In this document: positions 24,773 to 33,732 of the stretch, piece after piece
Position numbering within the stretch: the first letter of the stretch is position 1
How the letters are laid out: every line of letters starts with the position of its first letter
Assembly (NCBI GenBank): GCA_013815685.1
Contig: JACDFR010000006.1
Coordinates: 1-64,000 of the forward strand
Direction of reading: 5' to 3'
Origin: Ramlibacter sp.
Lineage (GTDB): Bacteria; Pseudomonadota; Gammaproteobacteria; Burkholderiales; Burkholderiaceae_C
Length of the DNA stretch: 64,000 bases
Made by a program: the position numbers and the translations under genes
Notes under the pieces: model-generated
What the model was told of the DNA's origin: nothing
Database searches by the model: none
The model's input: the letters and a program-made list of their open reading frames with translations, nothing else

Positions 24773-24952
24773 TCAGGAGTTGCCGGTGGTGTACGGGCTG
24801 CGCGGAACGAACTTGTGCTCCCCATCGGGCAGCGGCTCGGCATTGGGATCGGGCTTGTGTTCAACCGCGTTGGTGCCGCGCTCACCGTCGGTGGGCGCCT
24901 GCGCATGGTCTTTGTCGTCCGCCGCATCCGGCGAGGTTTGTTTCGGGCTCAT
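24773..24952 (-). CDS. Small acidic/hydrophilic protein of unknown function
   Basis: 59 residues from ATG 24952: starts MSPKQTSPDAADDKDHAQAP and ends PDGEHKFVPRSPYTTGNS. It is hydrophilic, rich in Asp, Pro and Glu, and probably disordered. The upstream sequence CGGAGTAACC provides a usable RBS. The reading frame is free of stops and shows ordered third-position GC. I do not recognise a family. The neighbours (GNAT, tyrosine phosphatase) give no hint. Confidence 0.5.
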   Translation of the reverse strand: MSPKQTSPDAADDKDHAQAPTDGERGTNAVEHKPDPNAEPLPDGEHKFVPRSPYTTGNS

Positions 24953-25074
24953 GGTTACTCCGGTAGTCTCGCGTCAATTTAGGGCGCGCAGAGACGGCGG
25001 GTTGTAGGACAGCCCCGCGCCCGCCCGTCCGGTGGCATAGTCTTGGCCGCAATGAACTATTCGATGCCATACGA

Positions 25075-25551
25075 ATGCAATTCCGGCCGGTAAGCCTGCC
25101 GCGGCAAGTGCCCGGCAACCTATGGCTGGGCTCGATGCCGGGGCGTTTCGAAACCTGGAGCGAATTCCAGGCGCAGGCCCGGCACGCCGGCCTCACCCAA
25201 GTCGTCTGCCTGACGCCGCGCAGCGAACTGACGGAACTGTCCCCGCCCTATGACAGCGCGGTGGCCGCATGCACCCTGCCCTTTCGCTGGATCCATGTAC
25301 CGATGCGCAATTTCGGCCTGCCGGAAAATCCGGCGCAGTTTCGCCGCCACGTGGAGCAGATTGCGGATGGCCTGCGCCATGGCGAGGCTGTCCTGCTGCA
25401 CTGTGCCGCAGGCATAGGCCGCACGGGAAGTGCCGCCGCCTGCGTGCTCAAGGCCTTGGGCGTGGAGGCCGAACAGGCCCTGCAACGCGTGCGCGATGCG
25501 GGATCGAACCCCCAGAATGCACAGCAGTCGGGCCTGGTGGCCTGGTTCTAG
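25075..25551 (+). CDS. Protein tyrosine phosphatase-like (dual-specificity type)
   Basis: 158 residues with the signature HCAAGIGRTG at 109-118: nucleophile Cys110, phosphate-binding Arg116. The preceding FRWIHVPMRNFGLPENPAQF includes a loop where the general acid normally lies, but no Asp is obvious there. The compact size fits atypical dual-specificity phosphatases acting on proteins or small phosphorylated compounds. It stands alone with unknown target. Confidence 0.8.
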   Translation: MQFRPVSLPRQVPGNLWLGSMPGRFETWSEFQAQARHAGLTQVVCLTPRSELTELSPPYDSAVAACTLPFRWIHVPMRNFGLPENPAQFRRHVEQIADGLRHGEAVLLHCAAGIGRTGSAAACVLKALGVEAEQALQRVRDAGSNPQNAQQSGLVAWF

Positions 25552-25567
25552 GGGCGACGCTGGCACG

Positions 25568-25696
<129 letters not shown>

Positions 25697-25724
25697 TCAT
25701 GCGGCCCCGGGGTCATACCGGCAA

Positions 25725-26198
25725 TTACCCGGGAGGTAACCGCACCACGATCTGGTCGGCCACGGCCTGGAGCGCAGGCGCCGGCACGAGGTGGGGCGCG
25801 ATCTCGGCCAGCGGAACCAATACGAACGCGCGCTGCATCATCCGCGGGTGCGGGACCTGCAGCACCGGAGTGTCCAGGCGCGCATTCCCGTACAGCAGGA
25901 GATCGAGGTCGAGCGTGCGGGGCGCGTTGCGGGCGGGCCGCTCGCGCCGGGCCTCCGCCTCCAGCTCCTGCAGGCGCGCCAGAAGTTCAAAGGCACTGAG
26001 CCGAGTCGACAATTCGGCCACGGCATTGACGTAGTCGGGCCCGCCGGCGTCGACCGGGGCCGTGCGGTAAAGGGATGAATGAACCACGAGCCGCGTGCCA
26101 TCCAGCTCCCCCAGGCGAACAAGGGCGCTGCGCACCGCCTGTTCGGCGTTGCCCAGGTTGGCCCCGAGGCCCACATGGGCGGTGCGTTCGCCCGCCAT
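25725..26198 (-). CDS. folK: 2-amino-4-hydroxy-6-hydroxymethyldihydropteridine pyrophosphokinase
   Basis: 157 residues, the usual HPPK length. Diagnostic blocks are HVGLGANLGN at the N-terminus, SSLYRTAPV, and RTLDLDLLLYG with VPHPRMMQRAFVLVPL, which bind ATP, Mg and pterin. The enzyme activates the pterin for dihydropteroate synthase in folate biosynthesis. It follows pcnB by 19 bp on the same strand, the common pcnB-folK order of proteobacteria. Confidence 0.93.
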   Translation of the reverse strand: MAGERTAHVGLGANLGNAEQAVRSALVRLGELDGTRLVVHSSLYRTAPVDAGGPDYVNAVAELSTRLSAFELLARLQELEAEARRERPARNAPRTLDLDLLLYGNARLDTPVLQVPHPRMMQRAFVLVPLAEIAPHLVPAPALQAVADQIVVRLPPG

Positions 26199-26217
26199 GG
26201 TCAGCGGCCCCGCACGG

Positions 26218-27795
26218 TTATTCCTGCGTCCCTGCCGGCGGCGAAGACTCATGTCCTCCGGCCTCTCCGGTGGCCTTACGGCGGCGGCGCCGCCGCTTGC
26301 GGGGGGCATCCATGCTGTCGGCCTCGCCCTCGGCCACGGCTTCGCCGTCCGCCGGCGGCTCCGTATGGGTGGCCAGCACCGGCTTGTCGGGCCGGGGCGC
26401 CCGCACCACGCGGCGTTGGCCCTTGTGCTGCTCTTCACGCAGCTGCGCGAGCAAATCCTCGCGCACTGAATCGCTGGCCTGGCTGAACTCCTGCCACCAG
26501 TCAGCCAGCACCACGTCCACCTCGCCCACGTCAGCGCGCAGGCGCATGAAGTCGAAGGCGGCGCGAAAGCGCGGCTGTTCTACCAGGCTGAACGGCGTGC
26601 TGCCGGTGCGCTTGTCGAACCGGGGCTGCATCATCCAGATCTCGCGCATGTCGGCCGCCAGTTTGCCGCGGCCGGACACGTCGCCGATGCGGGCGTTGAA
26701 TACGTCGTCGATGGCATCCTGCAGCGCGGGAAACGGGTGCTGCTTGCGCGCCAGCCGGTCGGCCCAGCCGTCGCGGACATCGGCCCAGAGCACGCAGGCC
26801 AGAAGGAAGCTGGGCGCGACCGGCTTGCCTTCGTTCACGCGGCGATCGGTGTCCTGCAACGCCGCGCTGACGAAGGGCTGCTCGGCACGCTCGACCACCA
26901 CATCCAGCAGGGGATAGATGCCCCGGGCCATGCCCAGGGACTTCAGCTGCGCGATGGTCGCCAGGGAGTGGCCCGTCTGCAGCAGCTTGAGCATCTCGTC
27001 GAACAGGCGGCTTTGCGGAACGTCGGCCAGGAGCGCCTGGCATTCGATCAGCGGCCTGGCCGTCTTGGGGTCGAGCTTGAAGCCGAGCGGGCTGAGCTTG
27101 GCCGCGAAGCGCACGGCCCGGATGATGCGAACCGGGTCTTCGCGGTAGCGTGTCGGCGGATCGCCGATCATGCGGATCGTGAGCTTCTTGGCGTCCTTGA
27201 TGCCGCCGTGATAGTCCACCACGGTCTGCGTCTCGGGGTCGTAGTACATCGCATTGATGGTGAAGTCGCGGCGCGTCGCGTCTTCTTCCTGCGGGCCCCA
27301 GACGTTGTCGCGCAGCACCCGGCCCGTGGAATCGACGGCGTGCTTCATGCCCGCGAGTTCGCTCTTGCTGGTCTTCTCGTTGCCGGCCACCTGTTCGGCG
27401 GCGGCATTGTCCATGTAGGCGCGGAAGGTGGACACCTCGATCACCTCGTGCTCGCGCCCGCGCCCGTAAACCACGTGGACGATGCGAAAGCGGCGTCCGA
27501 TGATGAAGGCGCGCCGGAAAAGCCCCTTGACCTGCTCGGGCGTCGCGCTGGTGGCGACGTCGAAGTCCTTGGGCCTCAGGCCGACCAGCAGGTCGCGCAC
27601 CGCACCGCCGACGATGTAGGCCTCGAAACCGGCCTCCTTGAGCGTGTGCACCACGTTCAGCGCGCGATCGTCCACGAGAGAGGGGTCGATGCCGTGCTCC
27701 TGGGGGCCGACCTCCTGCCTCTTGCCGAAATTGGGCCGGCCACCCCTGGCGCCAAGTGACGTTCCAAGCAGCTTGTCGATGAATTTCTTAATCAT
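26218..27795 (-). CDS. pcnB: Poly(A) polymerase I
   Basis: 525 residues from ATG 27795. The nucleotidyltransferase core has IVGGAVRDLLVGLRPKDFDVATSA (catalytic DxD), followed by RRDFTINAMYYD and GDPPTRYREDPVRIIRAVRFAAKL. The C-terminus (about 470-525) is a basic disordered tail with RKRRRRRRK, which would bind RNA. PcnB adds 3' A-tails that promote mRNA decay. The gene start overlaps the end of the HAD gene by 8 bp, placing it in the hda-HAD-pcnB-folK chain. Confidence 0.93.
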   Translation of the reverse strand: MIKKFIDKLLGTSLGARGGRPNFGKRQEVGPQEHGIDPSLVDDRALNVVHTLKEAGFEAYIVGGAVRDLLVGLRPKDFDVATSATPEQVKGLFRRAFIIGRRFRIVHVVYGRGREHEVIEVSTFRAYMDNAAAEQVAGNEKTSKSELAGMKHAVDSTGRVLRDNVWGPQEEDATRRDFTINAMYYDPETQTVVDYHGGIKDAKKLTIRMIGDPPTRYREDPVRIIRAVRFAAKLSPLGFKLDPKTARPLIECQALLADVPQSRLFDEMLKLLQTGHSLATIAQLKSLGMARGIYPLLDVVVERAEQPFVSAALQDTDRRVNEGKPVAPSFLLACVLWADVRDGWADRLARKQHPFPALQDAIDDVFNARIGDVSGRGKLAADMREIWMMQPRFDKRTGSTPFSLVEQPRFRAAFDFMRLRADVGEVDVVLADWWQEFSQASDSVREDLLAQLREEQHKGQRRVVRAPRPDKPVLATHTEPPADGEAVAEGEADSMDAPRKRRRRRRKATGEAGGHESSPPAGTQE

Positions 27796-28495
27796 TTTTT
27801 TTGAACAGTTCAAGTATGCGCCAGCCGCGCTCCCGGGCGACGGCGCGAAGCCGCGGGTCCGGGTTGGTCGCCACGGGGTGGCCGACCTTCTCCAGAAGGG
27901 CCAGATCGTTGATGGAGTCCGAGTAGAAGGTGGCCTCCACGTCGGCCCAGCCCAGTCCACGCTGCGCCAACCACTGGCCCACACGCGCAACCTTGCCGTC
28001 GCGAAAGGAGGGAACGCCCGCGATTTCGCCGGTGATCCAGCCGTCGGCGGCGTGTTCGAGTTGCACCGCGATCAACTCGGGCACGTCCAGGGCGCGGGCA
28101 ATCGGCGCCGTCACAAACTCGTTGGTGGCGGTGACGATGACCAGCTGGTCGCCGCCCGCCCGGTGCTGCCCCAGCAATGCCAGGGCTTCCGGGCGAATGG
28201 CCGGGGTGATCACCTCATTCATGAATCGGGCCTGCGCGGCCTGCGCCTGGGCCGGGCCTCGCAGCCGCAGGGCCTCGGTCGCAAAGCGCACATATTCGTG
28301 AACGTCGAGCGTGCCGGCCTTGTAATGCTCGTAGAACGCGTCGTTGCGCTGCTTGAACACGGCAGGGTCGGTCCAGCCGATCTCCTGGGTGAAGACGCCC
28401 CAGGCGTAGTCGGAATCGAGTGGCAGCAGCGTATGGTCCAGGTCGAAAAGCGCCAGCCTCAGCCTGGACCGCCCACTCGTCTTCGAAGTCGTCAC
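27788..28495 (-). CDS. HAD-superfamily phosphatase, SerB-like subclass IB
   Basis: 235 residues from GTG 28495, whose bases overlap the hda stop (GTGA). Motif I is FDLDHTLLPLDSD, with nucleophile Asp and Asp+2; motif II is the VTATN segment; motif III/IV are K in DGKVARV and YSDSINDLALLE. The subclass IB pattern resembles SerB and CicA phosphatases of betaproteobacteria, often linked to hda and pcnB. Substrate unresolved. Translation is probably coupled to hda. Confidence 0.85.
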   Translation of the reverse strand: MTTSKTSGRSRLRLALFDLDHTLLPLDSDYAWGVFTQEIGWTDPAVFKQRNDAFYEHYKAGTLDVHEYVRFATEALRLRGPAQAQAAQARFMNEVITPAIRPEALALLGQHRAGGDQLVIVTATNEFVTAPIARALDVPELIAVQLEHAADGWITGEIAGVPSFRDGKVARVGQWLAQRGLGWADVEATFYSDSINDLALLEKVGHPVATNPDPRLRAVARERGWRILELFKKND

Positions 28496-29166
28496 TCGTT
28501 CTCCATCATGGATTTGATGAGTGGGATGGTGATGGCGCGCTTGGTCTGCAAGGCATAACCGTCGAGATGCTCCAGCAACTGCATCAGGCTGCCCAGATCG
28601 CGCGAAAAGCGTGTCAGCATGAAATCCATTACCTCGTCGCCCAGGAATACGCCGCGCGAGTCCGCGGCCTGGCGCAGCACGGCCCGGCGCTCCGGCTCGC
28701 TCAGCGCCTGCAGGTGGAACACATGGCCCCAGGCCAGGCGGGTGCGCAGATCCTCGCGCAGCTTGAGGTCCGCGGGCGGCAGAGCTCCGGCTGCCAGCAC
28801 GCCGCGCTGCAGGCTCTGGGCATTGACGAACCAGTTGAATGCCGCGTGCTGCTGCACCGCGGTATAAAGGTGCGCATCGTCGAGCAGGACCACCGCCCAG
28901 CTGTCGCTGAACTCGGGCGCCTCGCTCATGGATGCGTCGAGCCAGCCCGCGGACGCCCCCTGCTCGCGCAGCGACTGCGCCACGGCCTTGAGCAGGTGTG
29001 TCTTGCCCGCCCCGCCCGCGCCCCAGAGGTAGGTGGGTACCGGCGAGCGCGTGGGGCTGCCCGCCCACAGCTGCAGGTGCTTGTGCGCAGCATCATTGGG
29101 CCCGGCGCAAAAGCTCGCCAGCGTGGGACCGCGAGCCAGGCCGATGTCGAGTGCGATCTGCTTCAT
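28492..29166 (-). CDS. hda: DnaA regulatory inactivator Hda
   Basis: 224 residues of a DnaA-type AAA+ domain without the DnaA DNA-binding domain. Walker A GAGGAGKT is at 49-56 and Walker B LLDDAH at 94-99, and the sensor region RTRLAWGHVFHLQAL is present. Hda with the sliding clamp stimulates ATP hydrolysis by DnaA after initiation. The N-terminal QIALDIG fits the clamp-binding motif of the family. It overlaps the AI-2E transporter stop by one base and the HAD start by 4. Confidence 0.9.
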   Translation of the reverse strand: MKQIALDIGLARGPTLASFCAGPNDAAHKHLQLWAGSPTRSPVPTYLWGAGGAGKTHLLKAVAQSLREQGASAGWLDASMSEAPEFSDSWAVVLLDDAHLYTAVQQHAAFNWFVNAQSLQRGVLAAGALPPADLKLREDLRTRLAWGHVFHLQALSEPERRAVLRQAADSRGVFLGDEVMDFMLTRFSRDLGSLMQLLEHLDGYALQTKRAITIPLIKSMMENE

Positions 29167-30236
29167 CAGTTCTGGTAGAGCTTGCTCGCCATGTACCCAT
29201 CGCGCAGCCGGCGCATGGCCACGAACAGCACGGCGCTCGCGGGCAGCGCCACCAGCACCCCGACGAAGCCGAATAGCTGGGCGAATGCCAGCAGGGCGAA
29301 TATCACGACCAGGGGATGCAGGCCGATGCGCTGGCCCACGAGGCGCGGGGTGAGGTAGAAGCCCTCGATGACCTGTCCCGTCCCGTAGACCGCCGCGACC
29401 ATGATCAGGGCCTTGATCGAGGCGAACTGCAGCACGCCCGCGACGATGGCGAGCACAAGGCCGATACCGAAACCCACGTAGGGCACGAACATCGCCAGGC
29501 CGGTGAAAACACCGATGGGCAGGGCCAGGTCCAGGCCGAAAAGCGCCAGGCCGGTGCTGTAGAAGATCGCCATGGTCAGCATCACCAGCAGCTGCCCACG
29601 AAGGTACTGCCCCAGCACCAGGTCGGCTTCGGTCGTGAAAGAGTCGACGCTGGCCCGCGCCCGCGGCGGCACCAGCTCGAGCACCCGGGAGACCAGGTGC
29701 TTCCAGTCGAGCAGGAGGTAGAAAAGTGCCACCGGAATCAGGACGGCGTACCCCACCACGATGAGCGCGACGCCGCCGCCGATACGCAGCGACGAGAAGA
29801 CCGAGCCCAGCGCCTCTTCGAAGTTGGCGCTCAGATAGCGCACCAGCTGCGCCTTGAGACTGGCGAGGTCCAGCGCAATGGTGATGCCCAACCCTTCCAG
29901 CCAGGGAGTCAGCGTCGCATTGAACTTGTCGAAAAGGGATGGAAGCTGCTCGCGAATCAGCGGCACTTCCTTGGCCAGGATGGGAACGACCATCAGCACC
30001 AGGCACACGATGGCCAGGATCAGCAGCAGTTCGACCACGGCGACCGCCAGGACGCGCGGCATGCGGCCGTTCCCCAGTTCGTCGAGCCGGTCGACCAGCG
30101 GCGTGAGGGCGTACGCCAGCACAGCAGCGACAACGAACGGGGTCAATGCCCTTCCCAGGAGCCACAGCGTCAGGCCGGTCACCAACGCGATCAGCATCCA
30201 GGCGGCGGCATATTTCTGAGTGGGCGTGAATTGCAT
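29166..30236 (-). CDS. AI-2E/PerM-family membrane transporter
   Basis: 356 residues with seven or eight hydrophobic helices, the central periplasmic-type segment (about 70-150) and the characteristic C-terminal block YVGFGIGLVLAIVAG, then GFYLTPRLVGQRIGLHPLVVIFALLAFAQLFGFVGVLVALPASA. The family includes PerM and TqsA-like proteins; the substrate varies. It lies directly upstream of hda, an arrangement common in beta- and gammaproteobacteria. ATG 30236 (MQFTPTQKYA) was preferred to 30257. Confidence 0.87.
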   Translation of the reverse strand: MQFTPTQKYAAAWMLIALVTGLTLWLLGRALTPFVVAAVLAYALTPLVDRLDELGNGRMPRVLAVAVVELLLILAIVCLVLMVVPILAKEVPLIREQLPSLFDKFNATLTPWLEGLGITIALDLASLKAQLVRYLSANFEEALGSVFSSLRIGGGVALIVVGYAVLIPVALFYLLLDWKHLVSRVLELVPPRARASVDSFTTEADLVLGQYLRGQLLVMLTMAIFYSTGLALFGLDLALPIGVFTGLAMFVPYVGFGIGLVLAIVAGVLQFASIKALIMVAAVYGTGQVIEGFYLTPRLVGQRIGLHPLVVIFALLAFAQLFGFVGVLVALPASAVLFVAMRRLRDGYMASKLYQN

Positions 30237-30348
30237 TGCGGGATGGCGGGACCGCAAATTCTATCGGGCCGGGCCCCGTCACTCTTCGGCAGGACTTCGC
30301 GCAGCTGCGCAGCGCCCCGAGCGCTACCCAGCTCCCACTGCGCGGGTC

Positions 30349-31200
30349 CTAGTTTCGGGCTCGGCGCAAATCGGCCACCCGGTCGGCGATCACGTCGATA
30401 TCCAGGGCGTCCTGCGCATGAACCAGGTAGGTTTCCAGGTCGATGACGGCCAGCGCGGTATGGCCCTGCTCGGCGTGGGCCAAGCCACGGTCGCGGTACT
30501 CGGCCCAGGCGTCGGGCAAAAGCAACACCAGCCGGTCCTGCACCGCAATCGCGCGCTGCCAGTCTTCTTGCGCGTGGTGCAATTCCTTGAGGTTGCGCAG
30601 CATCCTGGCGATGATGTCGCGGGACGAAGCCGCCTGCAGGTACAGGCCCAGCGGCACCTCGAACTCGTCGACCAGCCCGCTGCGCCGCTTGTAGGGCTCG
30701 AGCCGCTCCGCGAGTTCCTCGCGCGACAGGGACTGCCCGGTAAATGGGTCGATCACCACCTGACCCTTGGGCAAGTTCACCTTGGCCATGAAATGGCCCG
30801 GGAAACAAACGCCCCGCGCATGCAGGCCCAGGCCCTGGGCGAGCTCTATCCAGAGGACGGCCAGCGAAATCTGGTTGCCCCGCCGGGTGCGCAGCACCAC
30901 ATTCAAGTAGCTGTTGTCGGGGTCGCAGTAGTCGTTGACATTGCCGCCGAAGCTCAGGTCGCGGAAAAAAAACTGGTTGAGGGCGCGCAGCCGTTGCAGC
31001 GGTGCCGCGTCGACGGGCAACCGCCGCTTCAGGCGTGCGAGCAGCTGGTCCATGTCGCCGAGCACTTGCTGGACGTCGAGGCCGGGGTATTCGTCCTGGG
31101 CGATGCTGGCGGCCGCTTCGAGAAGCGGGAACTGGTCGTCGCTTTGGGCGAGCGAGCTGAAGTACTCGAGCGGCGTCGGAGCATTCAAATTCAGCAGCAT
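30349..31200 (-). CDS. SirB1 family protein (transglutaminase-like plus tetratricopeptide)
   Basis: About 283 residues from ATG 31200. The N-terminal transglutaminase-like fold contains FFFRDLSFGGNVNDYCDPDNSYLNVVLRTRRGNQISLAVLW and GVCFPGHFMAKV; the usual Cys is not in the canonical position, so it may be non-enzymatic. The C-terminal part (about 190-283) is TPR-like. SirB1 proteins are widespread but poorly understood. A longer start at 31239 is possible. It ends 112 bp before the transporter gene. Confidence 0.8.
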   Translation of the reverse strand: MLLNLNAPTPLEYFSSLAQSDDQFPLLEAAASIAQDEYPGLDVQQVLGDMDQLLARLKRRLPVDAAPLQRLRALNQFFFRDLSFGGNVNDYCDPDNSYLNVVLRTRRGNQISLAVLWIELAQGLGLHARGVCFPGHFMAKVNLPKGQVVIDPFTGQSLSREELAERLEPYKRRSGLVDEFEVPLGLYLQAASSRDIIARMLRNLKELHHAQEDWQRAIAVQDRLVLLLPDAWAEYRDRGLAHAEQGHTALAVIDLETYLVHAQDALDIDVIADRVADLRRARN

Positions 31201-31257
31201 GAGTTCTTTGTAATGGACCGGCATGCCCCAGTCAAGCATCGCGCCGCAGCTGCTGCG

Positions 31258-32823
31258 TCAGCGCGTGACAAACTGCCGCAGTTTCAAGCCCGCGGCCCAT
31301 AGCGCCGCAAAGTAGAGGGCCGCGCAGCCAAGGAGCAGGCCGGCCATGAGGCCCGCCCTTTGCAAGCTTTGGGCGCGCATCGCGATCCATGGAAAACTGG
31401 AGGCCGCCCACATGAGAAACACGGCGAGCAGCGCGCTGGCGCCCAGCACTTGCAGCGCGAACATGCCCCAGCCGGGCACGGGCTTGTAGCTGCCGCGCTT
31501 GAGCAAGCCGGCCAGCAGCCAGCCGGCGTTGATCAAGGCCCCAATGCCGATCGACAGGGCCAGCCCCGCGTGCTGGAGCGCCGGCACGAGCACGAGGTTC
31601 AGCAGCTGTGTGATGACCAGCACCACAACGGCGATGCGCACGGGCGTTCGCATGTCCTGGCTGGCGTAAAAACCGGGCGCCAGCACTTTGATCGCCACCA
31701 GCCCCACCAGCCCCGCGCCGTAACCGGCCAGCGCCAATGCGACCTGCGACACGTCGTTGTCGCTGAAGGCGCCGTAGTGAAACAGCGTCGCGACCAGCGG
31801 CCGGGCGAACACGAGCAAGGCGATCGACGCCGGCACGGCCAGCAGCACCACCAGCCGCAGGCCCCAATCGAGCATGGCCGAATAGCGCTGCGGATCGTTG
31901 CTGGCGCGGGCGCCCGCGAGCTGCGGCATCAGCACCACACCCAGCGCCACGCCCAGGAGGGCCGTGGGAAATTCCATCAGGCGGTCGGCATAGCCCAGCC
32001 AGGTCACGCTGCCGGGTGCCAGCCAGGAAGCGATCTGCGTGTTGATGAGGATCGATATGTGCGCGACCCCCACGCCCAGCAACGCCGGCAGCATCATCCG
32101 CGCCACCTTGCGGGTGCCCGGATCGTTCCAGGCCGCCCGCAGCCGCGACCAGCCCAGTCCGATCCGCGGCAGCAGGCCCAGGCGGTGCAAGGCCGGGATC
32201 TGCACCAGCAATTGAAGCAGCCCGCCCAGCATCACACCACCGGCCATGGCGTAGATCGGCTGGATGCCCATCGAGGCGAACCAGGGCGCGCCAAGCCAGG
32301 CCGCGGCAATCATCGCCACATTCAGCAGGACCGGCGTCACGGCCGGCACGGCAAATTGCTTCCACGTGTTGAGAACGCCCGCGGACAAAGCCACCATCGA
32401 CATGAAGCCGATATAGGGAAACATCCACCGCGTCATGAACACGGCCGCCTCGAAGCTCTGCGGCTGCTGCTTGAAGCCGCTGGCGAGCGCCCATACCAGC
32501 ACTGGCGCGCCCGCCACGCCCAAGGCACAGGTCAGCAGCAACGACCAGGCCAGCACCGTGGCCACACTGTCGATCAGCCGGCGGGTGGCTTCGTCGCCAT
32601 CCTGCGACTTCGAGTGCGCCAGGGCCGGGACGAACGCCTGGCTGAATGCGCCCTCTCCGAACAAGCGGCGAAACAGGTTGGGAATGCGGAACGCGACATT
32701 GAACGCATCCGTCAGGCCAGTGGCCCCGAATGTGGCAGCCATGAGCAGGTCGCGCACGAGGCCGGTGATGCGGGATGCGAGCGTCAGGAGGGATACGGTG
32801 GAAGCGGCTTTGAGAAGACTCAC
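31258..32823 (-). CDS. murJ: Lipid II flippase MurJ
   Basis: 521 residues from GTG 32823 (SLLKAASTVSLLTLASRITGLVRD), the strongly conserved N-terminus of MurJ. Fourteen hydrophobic helices are expected, and the basic GEGAFSQAFVPAL motif is present. MurJ flips the peptidoglycan precursor lipid II across the inner membrane. The GTG was chosen because upstream sequence (to ATG 32937) does not look protein-like. It is divergent from rpsT, as in most Burkholderiales. Confidence 0.94.
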   Translation of the reverse strand: MSLLKAASTVSLLTLASRITGLVRDLLMAATFGATGLTDAFNVAFRIPNLFRRLFGEGAFSQAFVPALAHSKSQDGDEATRRLIDSVATVLAWSLLLTCALGVAGAPVLVWALASGFKQQPQSFEAAVFMTRWMFPYIGFMSMVALSAGVLNTWKQFAVPAVTPVLLNVAMIAAAWLGAPWFASMGIQPIYAMAGGVMLGGLLQLLVQIPALHRLGLLPRIGLGWSRLRAAWNDPGTRKVARMMLPALLGVGVAHISILINTQIASWLAPGSVTWLGYADRLMEFPTALLGVALGVVLMPQLAGARASNDPQRYSAMLDWGLRLVVLLAVPASIALLVFARPLVATLFHYGAFSDNDVSQVALALAGYGAGLVGLVAIKVLAPGFYASQDMRTPVRIAVVVLVITQLLNLVLVPALQHAGLALSIGIGALINAGWLLAGLLKRGSYKPVPGWGMFALQVLGASALLAVFLMWAASSFPWIAMRAQSLQRAGLMAGLLLGCAALYFAALWAAGLKLRQFVTR

Positions 32824-32891
32824 CGGCGCGAGTGTAGCCCGCGCTTCGGCCGGCCATGGCCGGCGGGCAGAGCGGCGAAACCCAACGCGCC

Positions 32892-32897
32892 TATAAT
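32892..32897 (+). promoter_or_regulatory. -10 element upstream of rpsT
   Basis: The sequence GCCTATAATGGAGAG contains a consensus-like TATAAT about 46 bases before the rpsT start, in the 119-bp divergent region between murJ and rpsT. A confident -35 was not identified. It fits the strong constitutive expression expected for a ribosomal protein. Confidence 0.5.
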
Positions 32898-32942
32898 GGA
32901 GAGCTTTGCTGGCATCATCCTCAGACACAAGGAACACAAATC

Positions 32943-33245
32943 ATGGCATCAGCCAAACCCAAGAAAAAGAACCCGCGCCTGGCGTCGGGCCGTAAACGCG
33001 TCCGCCAGGACCTCAAGCTCAACGCAGCCAACACCTCCCTGCGCTCCAAGTACCGCACCGCCGTGAAGAACGTCGAAAAGGCAGTGGCGTCCGGGGACAA
33101 GGCCAAAGCCACGGAAGCTTTTGCCAAGGCGCAAAGCATCGTGGACATGGTCGCGGACAAGCAGATCTTCCACAAGAACAAGGCCGCTCGCGACAAGAGC
33201 CGGCTGTCCGCCAAGGTCAAGACCCTGGCTACCGCGGCCGCCTGA
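32943..33245 (+). CDS. rpsT: 30S ribosomal protein S20
   Basis: 100 residues: [22 protein letters not shown], then [19 protein letters not shown] and [17 protein letters not shown]. It is a three-helix, highly basic primary binder of 16S rRNA. It is slightly longer than E. coli S20 (87 aa), as usual in betaproteobacteria. A promoter (TATAAT-like TATAATGG at about 32892) is visible upstream, and a strong terminator follows at 33332-33354. Confidence 0.95.
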   Translation: MASAKPKKKNPRLASGRKRVRQDLKLNAANTSLRSKYRTAVKNVEKAVASGDKAKATEAFAKAQSIVDMVADKQIFHKNKAARDKSRLSAKVKTLATAAA

Positions 33246-33331
33246 CCTTTCTTCAGGCAAACAGCCCGCAGCCCGGTCATTTGATCGAGCTGCGCCGTTT
33301 GAAGCGGGTGCGCTGCCAGCAAAGACAAAAG

Positions 33332-33354
33332 AACCGCCTCCGGGCGGTTTTTTT
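33332..33354. terminator. Intrinsic terminator after rpsT
   Basis: Stem AACCGCC (33332-33338) / GGCGGTT (33343-33349), loop TCCG, followed by a T7 run (33348-33354). It lies about 90 bp after rpsT and 6 bp beyond the end of the convergent DUF3579 gene; the A-rich left flank lets it also act on that transcript. Confidence 0.9.
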
Positions 33355-33359
33355 GTGGG

Positions 33360-33674
33360 TCACTCTTTCGATTCGGGCAGCAGGCAGGCCTCGGCCACCT
33401 GCAGGTCGTTGTCCTTGGCGAAGTTCAGGACGAAGTCCCAGGCCATGACGTCGAAGTCGCGCAGTTCGCCGTTGACGACCACCGCCTTGACGCCGTTGAT
33501 CACAGTGGGCACGCACCACGGGGAATAGCTGAGGTGGCTCCCGGGTTGGGCGCCGCCTGGCCGGAACGAACTCATCACACCGGCCAGCCGCTCCGCCCAG
33601 TCGCTGGGGCGAAAGTCCTTGCCGTCACGTGTCTGCCCGAGGATAAAGACTTCTTTGGCGCTGCTCGAAACCAT
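33360..33674 (-). CDS. DUF3579 domain protein
   Basis: 104 residues from ATG 33674. Conserved blocks of the family are FILGQTRDGKDFRPSDWAERLAG, then SPWCVPTVINGVKAVVVNGELRDFDVMAWDFVLNFAKDNDLQVAEACLLPE. This small domain is found mainly in betaproteobacteria and its role is unknown. It is convergent with rpsT and shares its terminator. Its upstream region faces argD and holds the TCTTATATAAGA palindrome. Confidence 0.87.
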   Translation of the reverse strand: MVSSSAKEVFILGQTRDGKDFRPSDWAERLAGVMSSFRPGGAQPGSHLSYSPWCVPTVINGVKAVVVNGELRDFDVMAWDFVLNFAKDNDLQVAEACLLPESKE

Positions 33675-33732
33675 CGGTGTAAGGTCTGGCACCGATGGCG
33701 CGGGAGCGCGCCTTGCAGTGCACTGTATTATA

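Noticed and set aside
31360..33066. 568-codon frame antisense to murJ
   Set aside because: His/Gln/Arg-rich shadow of MurJ codons without family features.
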